Positions 57,423-64,000 of a stretch of DNA of 64,000 nucleotides are shown here, piece by piece. Below the pieces are notes generated by a model, which was given only the letters and a program-made list of their open reading frames with translations, did no database searches and was not told the DNA's origin. The position numbers and the translations under genes were made by a program. Source of the stretch: Betaproteobacteria bacterium. Its GTDB lineage: Bacteria; Pseudomonadota; Gammaproteobacteria; Burkholderiales; Burkholderiaceae_D. The stretch covers positions 1 through 64,000 of the forward strand of contig JANXTA010000062.1 in assembly GCA_025356395.1 (NCBI GenBank), read 5' to 3'. Each line of letters opens with the position of its first letter. Position 1 is the stretch's first letter.

Positions 57423-60400
57423 TCAGTCCGGCCCGCCGCGGTTCCAGATCGCCGACCACAGGCGGTGGACTCCGTCCACGCGATTGCAGATCCACGTGGC
57501 GGGACCGTCGAGCGCGACCTCGCCCGGATGCGTCCAGCACAGCTGCTGCTGAGCGCCCTGGTGCACGACGACCAGCGCGCCGACACACGCGAGCGCGACC
57601 ACGACCGCCAGCACGACCATCATCGAGGCATGCAGCACGCGGTTCTTGCCACGCGTCAGGTCGCCCGCGATCAGCGTCAACAGATGCACGCCGAAGGTCG
57701 ATGCGAGCGCGGTGATCGCGAGCGTCCGCATGTCGGGACTGCCGAGCAGCAATGCGAACGCAACGAAGACGACCTCGAACGCGTAGAGCACCTTCATGCC
57801 GTGCGTCCACCAACGCTGATTGAGCGTGCCGGGCAGCGACACGGCCACGGTCCCCTGCAGCACGAGGCCGAGGCGCGCGAGCCAGCGTGACGGCATCTCG
57901 CCGGCGCCGTGCTTCTTGCTGATGACCTGCAGTACACGGCCGGTGATGGTCACCGCGCGGGCGGCACTGCGCATCGTCAGCTCCGGGTCGGGCTTCGGAT
58001 CGGTCCTGCGCGTGGTGCGCACGAACTCCATCAGCTTCGGCTCGCTGAGCAGCGACGCGAGTACGGTTCCCATGCTCGCCTGCGCATCGGCGTTGCCGGT
58101 CCAGAGCTCCGCGAACAGGCGCCTGAGCTGCTCGTCGGTCGTGCCGCTGCCGGGCGCCGCGTCCATCGCATTGACGACCAGGGCCGTGAGGTTTGCCTCG
58201 CCCTCGGGCACCAGCGCCTCGCGCAGGATGCGCCGCTGCGCGCGCTCCATCAGCTCCTTGCGGACCACGCGCGAGTCGTCGTCGGTCATCGGCAGCAGCG
58301 CCTCGATCAGGCGCTCGGCGCCGTCGAGCTGGCCCCACATGATGTCGTTGAGCCGCCAGCGACGATCGAGGAACGCCCCGAAGTTCGCCATCGCGGTGCC
58401 CGCCAGCTTCTTCCGCGTCCCGGTCGACTCGTCGATCAGGTTGGTCGCGTCGACCGGGCTGATACGCACGACCTCCACCGTCGACGGCTCGCCGGTCCCG
58501 GTGTCGTAGTAGAGCGGGAAGCTCATCTGATCGTAGGTGTCGAAGCGCAGGTAGTAGAGGCTCAGGTACTGCCGAATCAACAGGCCGTCGCGGCCGTTGA
58601 CCAGCGCGAGGTCGTCCGCGCACACCGACGCGATGCCGTCGACCAGCGCGTCGCCGACGTTGACCACGACCTTGTGCGTTTCTTCCTGAACGGCACGGAC
58701 CACGCCTTCCACGGCAGTTGGCGGCTCGACCGTCTCGATCACGAGGGTCGGTGTCCCGAGCAATTGCCACGCGCAGTTCGAGGCTGCATCCAGGCCCGAG
58801 CGAACGGGCAGCACGGACTGCGCGGCACCCTTCACCCGCAGCGACGCGATGGCGCCGAGCATCCAGGCCTGGATCGGCGTCACCGCGACTTGGTGGTCCG
58901 CCGCGGCGAAGACAGCCTTGGCGCGAAACAGGACGCTCTCCTGCAGCGTCCGCGACGCGGAAGCCATGCGGGCCGCCTGCGGGTCGAGCACGATCGGCGT
59001 CGTCCCCGACGCGGCACGGATCTCGGATACCTTGCCGGCAGCGGCCCGACCGAGGATCTCCAGCAGCACCGTGTCGAGCTCCTTGCGAATCGCATCACCC
59101 TCGGCGCCCGCAGGCGGCGCCACGTCGATCTCCCGACTGGCCTGCAGCATCCGGTCACGCGCTTCGAGCAGGCCCTTCTTGAGGACGCGCAGGGCCTGCT
59201 CGCCGCTGCGCGCGCGCTCGACGGTGAGCGTCTCGCCCGGCGCCGTGTACCACTCGGGCAGGCTGTCGAGCAGCTGCCGTTCCTCTTCCGAGAATTCGGA
59301 CTGCGCATCCGGATCGTTCGCCGTCACCGTCGCTGCAGCCGCCTTCTTGTGGAACAGCCGCGTGAGCTTGTCGATCTTCCGCAGCGTGAAGCCGAGCCGC
59401 CGCAGCCGGTACTCGAGATCGAACTCGTCGAGGAAGGCGTTGATGGTCGGCTTGTCGTCGCGACCTTCGTCGTGGAAATTGCGCTCCCGCCACACGCGCA
59501 CCAGGGCGCGCAGCGCGTACTGCTTGTCGGAGTCGCCGCCGATCTGCAGCCCGTTGCCGAGGCGATCGGCGAGCGCGTCGGTCAGCGCATACACGCGCAG
59601 GCGCTGGTACGGCAGGTAAGCGGTGCCGTAGTAGCGGACCATGTCGCTGAGCTTCAGCGTCGACCAGTCGGGCACCGTCTTCTGGTCCTTGACCTCGATC
59701 ATGAACGGATCGAACAGCTTGACGCTCAGCTCGCCGAGCCGGACCACGCGCTCGATGCGCTCGATGCGACGATTGCGCGTGAGCACCGCCTGCAGGTCCT
59801 CGCGGATCGTCTCGTACTGCGGGATGCTGGTCAGCGCGGCGAGCGAGTTCTGCAGCGGATCGGGCTTCTTCGACGGATCGGGCTGCTGCGCCGGATCGTC
59901 GGGGTCGATGTGCTCGGGCGAGGGCTCGACATAGATCAGCTTGCGTTCGATCGGCACGCTCGCGAAGCGCTTCGACAGCGTGTCGCAGACATACGAGAAC
60001 GGCTTGTTGTCGAGATAGCCGCCGTCGCCGAACGCGCGGCTGACGTGCTTGCCCGCGGCGACCTCCGCACGCGGCAGGTTGGGGAAGAAGGTGTTCCAGC
60101 GCAGCACGCCGGGATCGGCGCCGTCGACCTTGAGGCGCGTCAGCGTGTCGAGCGTCATCGGCTCGAAGGCGAACGGGAACGACGACGTGCAGCGCGCGGC
60201 GAACGCGAGGAAGGCGCGGTTCTCGACGCCGAAGTCGTTGCGTGTGCGGGGCGTGATGCCGTTCGGATAGTTGAAGTGATAGTTCTGCTTGAAGCGACGC
60301 TCGTAGACGATCTTGTCGAACAGTCGCAGCGGCACCGCCGAACCCTTGATGTCAGTCGTCGTGATGAAGAGGTCGATCTCGTCGACCAGCGGCGAGGTCC

Positions 60401-61076
60401 CGGTCGTGCCGGGCATGAAGCGCACGTTCTCCATCGGCGTCATCTTGCCCAGCGCGTAGTGCAACTTGGCGTACATGCGGTCGCTGTTGAGCAGCGAGGC
60501 CGGCTGCGCTTGCGCGGTGATCCGCGGCTCGGTGTCGCGGTAGGACTGATCGTCGTTGAGCAGCAGCGCGATGTCGCCCTCGTTGATCCACAGGTCCTTC
60601 AGCGGACTGAACTGCTCGCCGTTGGCCAGCGCCGTCGCGAGAAAGAGGCCGTTGATGCCGCCGGCCGACGTGCCTGCGACGACGTCGACCGCGAAGCGGG
60701 TCTGCGTGTAGCCGGCGGTATCCACCAGCGGCCACGCGTCGGCCGGGTCGCCGTCGCCCGCGAGCGTCTTCGCGTCCGCGATCCGCTGCGCGTAGCGCCG
60801 TCGCAGGTCCGCATTGCCGGCCAGCCACGACAGCCGGCGATAGATGCCGCGCGTGAACGGCTCGTCCTTCTGGTCGATGAAGACGCCGTCGCGCGGCGTC
60901 GAGCAGGCCATCTCGAAGATCTCGTTCGTCACGCCGTTGATGTAGATGGCGAGCGAGACACCGCCGTACATCACGACGCCGAAACGAACCTCCGCCGTGT
61001 ATTCGCGCGGGTCCGGCGGAGCTTGCTCGGCGGGGGCCACGGCGTTCGTGACGGGTGCACTCGCATCGCTGGTCAT
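57423..61076 (-). CDS. Giant patatin-like phospholipase with C-terminal membrane helices
   Basis: 1217 residues; GGGAGG seven bases before ATG 61076. N-terminal patatin domain: oxyanion loop VMYGGVSLAIYINGV, nucleophile VAGTSAGGINGLFLA (G-x-S-x-G) and FGDGGYLDNKPF with the catalytic Asp (D-G-G), so the Ser-Asp dyad is intact. A long central region follows (about residues 450-1050, DUF3376-type arrangement suspected) and then three hydrophobic helices near the C-terminus (FEVVFVAFALLLG, ITALASTFGVHLLTLIAG, MVVLAVVVALACVGALVVV). Probably a membrane-tethered lipid acyl hydrolase. It diverges from the lipoprotein gene across a 270-base gap that holds a GGGGTAACCCC palindrome and no gene. Confidence 0.88.
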   Translation of the reverse strand: MTSDASAPVTNAVAPAEQAPPDPREYTAEVRFGVVMYGGVSLAIYINGVTNEIFEMACSTPRDGVFIDQKDEPFTRGIYRRLSWLAGNADLRRRYAQRIADAKTLAGDGDPADAWPLVDTAGYTQTRFAVDVVAGTSAGGINGLFLATALANGEQFSPLKDLWINEGDIALLLNDDQSYRDTEPRITAQAQPASLLNSDRMYAKLHYALGKMTPMENVRFMPGTTGTSPLVDEIDLFITTTDIKGSAVPLRLFDKIVYERRFKQNYHFNYPNGITPRTRNDFGVENRAFLAFAARCTSSFPFAFEPMTLDTLTRLKVDGADPGVLRWNTFFPNLPRAEVAAGKHVSRAFGDGGYLDNKPFSYVCDTLSKRFASVPIERKLIYVEPSPEHIDPDDPAQQPDPSKKPDPLQNSLAALTSIPQYETIREDLQAVLTRNRRIERIERVVRLGELSVKLFDPFMIEVKDQKTVPDWSTLKLSDMVRYYGTAYLPYQRLRVYALTDALADRLGNGLQIGGDSDKQYALRALVRVWRERNFHDEGRDDKPTINAFLDEFDLEYRLRRLGFTLRKIDKLTRLFHKKAAAATVTANDPDAQSEFSEEERQLLDSLPEWYTAPGETLTVERARSGEQALRVLKKGLLEARDRMLQASREIDVAPPAGAEGDAIRKELDTVLLEILGRAAAGKVSEIRAASGTTPIVLDPQAARMASASRTLQESVLFRAKAVFAAADHQVAVTPIQAWMLGAIASLRVKGAAQSVLPVRSGLDAASNCAWQLLGTPTLVIETVEPPTAVEGVVRAVQEETHKVVVNVGDALVDGIASVCADDLALVNGRDGLLIRQYLSLYYLRFDTYDQMSFPLYYDTGTGEPSTVEVVRISPVDATNLIDESTGTRKKLAGTAMANFGAFLDRRWRLNDIMWGQLDGAERLIEALLPMTDDDSRVVRKELMERAQRRILREALVPEGEANLTALVVNAMDAAPGSGTTDEQLRRLFAELWTGNADAQASMGTVLASLLSEPKLMEFVRTTRRTDPKPDPELTMRSAARAVTITGRVLQVISKKHGAGEMPSRWLARLGLVLQGTVAVSLPGTLNQRWWTHGMKVLYAFEVVFVAFALLLGSPDMRTLAITALASTFGVHLLTLIAGDLTRGKNRVLHASMMVVLAVVVALACVGALVVVHQGAQQQLCWTHPGEVALDGPATWICNRVDGVHRLWSAIWNRGGPD

Positions 61077-61346
61077 GTCGCCTCCCAAGGTCGGTGTGGG
61101 CCGAGTTCTTCGACCGGACTCTTCTTCTCGAAACGCCTGCGGACATCGACGACTTCGACGGGCGCCAGCGATTGTGAAGGGGTAACCCCGCCACGCCAAG
61201 GGTTGCCGTCGACCCGGTTGACGACGCGCGGCGCCCACCACACACTGCATCGCACTCCGGGCTGGGGACTTGCGTTCGTCGCCCCCAGGAAAAGTCGTCG
61301 TACGGTTTCGTTCAGGCGGCTGCCACGGACACCAGGGAGAAATCGC

Positions 61347-62249
61347 ATGTGGCTTCGCGTCATGGTGCCGTTGGTCGCGGTCCTCGTTTCGGGCTGCGCC
61401 AACTACAGGGCCGTCTCCGCATTCGGCGGCGACACGACGTCGATGACGACCGTCGTCAAGAGCGAATTCGACCAGATCGAGACGCTCTGCGTCAGGCAGG
61501 CCGAGCTCGCGATCGTCGTCAGCAACATCGGCAACGACGGCCCCATCGATCAATGCGCGCGCAACCGGCGGGCGCAGGGTCTGTTCGCGGCGGTGACGGT
61601 CGAGGTTCTCGATGGCTACGCGCAGGGCCTCAGCGCCCTCGCCGACGACCAGCCCTTCGATCTGTCGCCCGACGTGAAATCCGTCGGCGGCAAGGTCAGG
61701 GCGCTGAAGGACAACGCGGGCAACGCGCTGGTCTCGACGCGTGAGGCCGACGCCCTGTCGAGCGTCGCGACGATCCTCGTCGACGTGCTGGCCTCGGCCA
61801 AGCGCGATGAAGCGGTCAGGCAGATGGTCGCTGCGACGCCCGACCTGACGATCGTGGGCCAGTCGCTGCGGGCCTTCTTCGTGCAGGCACCCGGTGCGCC
61901 GGCCAACGCGCCGAAGGCGCCCTACAGCAATCTCGTCGCCGTGATTTCGAGCTCGGCGAGTTCGACGCAGCCGATCCTGGAAAGCACACCGATGCGCAAG
62001 GCCGAGCCGATCCGCACGGCCGAGCTGTTGCGCGAACTGCGCACGCGCCAGAAGCTGCTGGCCAGGCGCGCACCCGACGCGCCCAACTCGGTCCCGGCCT
62101 CGGTCGTGGCCGCGATCGATGCATGGCTGGTGGCGCTGCAGAAGTTTTCCACCGATGCGCTGAAGCCCGATTCGCGGGAACTGATCGACCGCTTGAAGAC
62201 GCTGCGGACCGAGATCCAGAAGGCGCGAGATGCCGTCGCGGACAAGTAG
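61347..62249 (+). CDS. Lipoprotein beside the patatin gene, unknown function
   Basis: 300 residues, AGGGAG before ATG. Lipobox VLVSGC (Cys17). The mature part is mostly alpha-helical, with two cysteines (ETLCVRQAE and DQCARNRR) and a C-terminal coiled-coil-like helix (LIDRLKTLRTEIQKARDAV). No family recognised with certainty. It is followed 22 bases later by the small helical protein, likely in one operon, and divergent from the patatin gene. Confidence 0.75.
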   Translation: MWLRVMVPLVAVLVSGCANYRAVSAFGGDTTSMTTVVKSEFDQIETLCVRQAELAIVVSNIGNDGPIDQCARNRRAQGLFAAVTVEVLDGYAQGLSALADDQPFDLSPDVKSVGGKVRALKDNAGNALVSTREADALSSVATILVDVLASAKRDEAVRQMVAATPDLTIVGQSLRAFFVQAPGAPANAPKAPYSNLVAVISSSASSTQPILESTPMRKAEPIRTAELLRELRTRQKLLARRAPDAPNSVPASVVAAIDAWLVALQKFSTDALKPDSRELIDRLKTLRTEIQKARDAVADK

Positions 62250-62271
62250 TCAGTCATTCAGGAGAGACGGC

Positions 62272-62685
62272 ATGAGTACGACCGACATACTCGACATCGC
62301 GACCGGCAACGAGACCATCGCCGGCGCGAACCTGCAGGCCTCGATCGACACGTTGCTGGCGATGGCCAAGAGCCTGGGCAACGAGATCGCCAACGCACCC
62401 GACGTGGAGGCGGTGCAGGCGATCGGTCGCGCGCAGGCCGGCCTCACCGGCGCGGCGATGGAGCTGGTTACCGCGCAGATCAAGCTGATGGCCGGCGAAG
62501 CCAGGGTCACCGCGGACCACGTCAACGCGGCCGCGAAGGCGGCTCAGGACGCGGTGGCGACAATGACCGACTGGAAGAAGAAGGTCGCCGTGGCCGGCAA
62601 GCTGGCGGACTTCTTCGGCGCCGTGCTGACCGGCAACGGCGCGAAGATCGTCGAGACCGCGTTCAAGCTGAAGGACGCGCTCTAA
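62272..62685 (+). CDS. Small helical protein, unknown function
   Basis: 137 residues, GGAGAG seven bases before ATG. Nearly all amphipathic helix, Ala rich (VQAIGRAQAGLTGAAMELVTA, HVNAAAKAAQDAVATMTDW), without signal peptide or cysteines; the end (LADFFGAVLTGNGAKIVETAF) is more hydrophobic. It resembles helical bundle or phasin-like proteins in composition only. Its stop overlaps the stop of the convergent MmgE/PrpD gene. Confidence 0.7.
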   Translation: MSTTDILDIATGNETIAGANLQASIDTLLAMAKSLGNEIANAPDVEAVQAIGRAQAGLTGAAMELVTAQIKLMAGEARVTADHVNAAAKAAQDAVATMTDWKKKVAVAGKLADFFGAVLTGNGAKIVETAFKLKDAL

Positions 62686-64000
62686 CGCCGCAGCAGGTTG
62701 GTCATGCGGCCGAGTTGCGCGAGCTTCCAGCCCTGCTGTACGACCGCCTTCATCTCGCTCTCGGTGGCCCCCGATCGATAGGCCGCGAGGCGGATCGCCT
62801 TGGCTTCGATCTCGTCGCGACTCAACGTGTTGTCCGGGTCACCCTTCGGTGTGTCGACGCGTCCTTCGAGACGTCGACCGTCGTGGGTCGTGACGACCAC
62901 CTTGCCGATCCAGCGCTGCGGGTAGGCCGCGTCGACTTCGGCATCGAGGACCATGCGGACCTTGTCGCGGAAGGCGACGACGGCGGGGGCGACGTAGCTG
63001 CTGTCGAACGTGGCGAGCGCCGCGTCGTCGTGTTCGGCGATCAGGCCGAGCACGGTCCCCATCGAAAATTTGGACTGGTGGACCGACTGCGGATCGACGA
63101 CCGGACCGAGCACGTCGATCGCGCCCTGATGCACGAGCGCCGTCACGCTTTCGACATCCGCGGGCCTGACGCCGTCGCGCCGCATCAGCAGTTGCAGCGC
63201 GTCGGCGGCCGGATGCGTATGGCGACACGATGCGTGGAACTTGAACGAGGTCTCGGCCAGCGTCCAGCGCGTGCCGAGGCGATCGTCGATGCGCGAAGGG
63301 TCCGCGTCCTGCGACATGCCGGCGGCGAGGCCCTGCTTGCCTTCGAGGATCTCGCGGGCGCCGGTGAAGCCGTCCTTCGCGAGATAGGCCGCAGTCAGGC
63401 CGGCGGCTGCGGCGTGCGCGGTGTGCAGTTGCTTCGAGTCCGCTGCATCACGCAGGAACTCCCACAGGCCCGCCGACTGCGTGCCGGCGGAGCCGAAGGC
63501 ATGCAGCATCTGTTCGGGCGTCAGCTTCAACAGCGACCCCACGGCTGCTGCCGCCGCCAGCGTGCCCGCGGTCCCGGTGGTGTGGAAGACCCGGTAGTGC
63601 GAGCGACCGAGGAATTCGCCCACGCGAATGCCGACCTCGTAGCCCGCGACCACCGCGGCCAGGTACGCGCGGCCGCTGCTGCCGAGCGCCTGCGCCACGG
63701 CGAGCGCGGGCGGGAACACGACGGCCGCAGGGTGGAACACCGAGCCGTTGTGCACGTCGTCCTGCTCGGCCACGTGCGAAGCGGCGGCGTTGATCATCGC
63801 GGCGATCAGCGGACTGGTGGACCGACGATCGATGAGGATCTCGGAGGGACCATCGGCCGGGCCCATAGATTCGGCGAAACGCGCCAGGGCCTCGACCGCG
63901 CGGGCGCCCTTGCCGGCGAGCGCGGAGCCGATCCAGTCGACGTGCAGGTCCTCGGCGCGGCGGATCACCGTGTCGGGAATGTCGTCGAACGCGAGCGTCG
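62682..64000 (-). CDS. MmgE/PrpD-family protein, 5' end outside window
   Basis: 2-methylcitrate dehydratase/iminodisuccinate epimerase-like fold. The frame is open to the window edge (FDDIPDTVIRRAEDLHVDWIGSALAG is readable in parts), so the start is missing. Family motifs: ASHVAEQDDVHNGSVFHPAAVVFPPALA, FGSAGTQSAGLWEFL, KFHASCRHTHPAADAL and VHQSKFSMGTVLGL, each partly quoted. Catabolic members act on branched tricarboxylates, but many have unknown substrates. Intact as far as visible. Confidence 0.88.
   Translation of the reverse strand, partial: TLAFDDIPDTVIRRAEDLHVDWIGSALAGKGARAVEALARFAESMGPADGPSEILIDRRSTSPLIAAMINAAASHVAEQDDVHNGSVFHPAAVVFPPALAVAQALGSSGRAYLAAVVAGYEVGIRVGEFLGRSHYRVFHTTGTAGTLAAAAAVGSLLKLTPEQMLHAFGSAGTQSAGLWEFLRDAADSKQLHTAHAAAAGLTAAYLAKDGFTGAREILEGKQGLAAGMSQDADPSRIDDRLGTRWTLAETSFKFHASCRHTHPAADALQLLMRRDGVRPADVESVTALVHQGAIDVLGPVVDPQSVHQSKFSMGTVLGLIAEHDDAALATFDSSYVAPAVVAFRDKVRMVLDAEVDAAYPQRWIGKVVVTTHDGRRLEGRVDTPKGDPDNTLSRDEIEAKAIRLAAYRSGATESEMKAVVQQGWKLAQLGRMTNLLRR

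Noticed and set aside
57909-61076. Long plus-strand open frame across the patatin gene
   Set aside because: Antisense to the patatin domain. Only its last part (from 61347) codes for a real protein, the lipoprotein.

Overview
The window is a high-G+C chromosomal segment from a Gram-negative bacterium, most likely a betaproteobacterium of the Burkholderiales (inference). The clues are a Ceo/MexEF-type RND efflux operon that carries an extra lipase-like gene and a divergent LysR regulator, a TRAP-type solute-binding protein, a PEP-CTERM exosortase substrate, lipoprotein and Tat signals, and a tRNA-Ala(CGC) gene. No phage, insertion sequence, CRISPR array or rRNA was found. SulP at the left edge and MmgE/PrpD at the right edge are cut by the window.

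Layout. 1-9.96 kb: SulP transporter, then the efflux operon read leftwards (small exported protein, lipase-like pseudoenzyme, periplasmic adaptor, RND pump, outer-membrane channel), with the LysR gene divergent from it. 10-20.4 kb: amidohydrolase, a broken GGDEF-EAL gene, SET-domain protein, M28 peptidase, NHL-repeat lipoprotein, a broken GAF-PAS-GGDEF gene, cupin and a broken aspartase. 20.5-27 kb: two small exported basic proteins, a glycine-zipper protein, MOSC protein, Fur-like regulator with a damaged katG, a WYL (CapW/BrxR-like) regulator with its own operator, and a small membrane protein. 27-37.4 kb: a catabolic cluster (LysR, split transketolase, hydroxyacid dehydrogenase, thiolase, AMP-forming acyl-CoA ligase, SDR, TRAP binding protein, PhyH dioxygenase, broken IclR). 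37.4-44.6 kb: tRNA-Ala in a repeat-rich gap, arylformamidase-like hydrolase, LivK-like binding protein, DUF4331, PEP-CTERM, OYE-family oxidoreductase, DUF1203. 44.9-53.4 kb: a 2835-residue cyclic beta-1,2-glucan synthase. 53.4-64 kb: GST, DUF1800/DUF1501 pair, giant patatin-like membrane protein divergent from a lipoprotein and a small helical protein, MmgE/PrpD.

The most unusual property is the damage. At least six genes that otherwise match well-known families are interrupted. The premature stops (RND pump, GGDEF-EAL, IclR) and the loss of the KatG distal histidine can each be explained by one C-to-T or G-to-A change. Five apparent deletions in four of these genes all keep the reading frame and remove conserved cores such as the GGDEF metal-binding segment and the aspartase SS loop. 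Several frameshifts lie in G runs. Neighbouring genes are intact. Whether this is real gene decay or a consensus artefact cannot be decided from the sequence alone. Comparisons with families were made from memory, without alignments.
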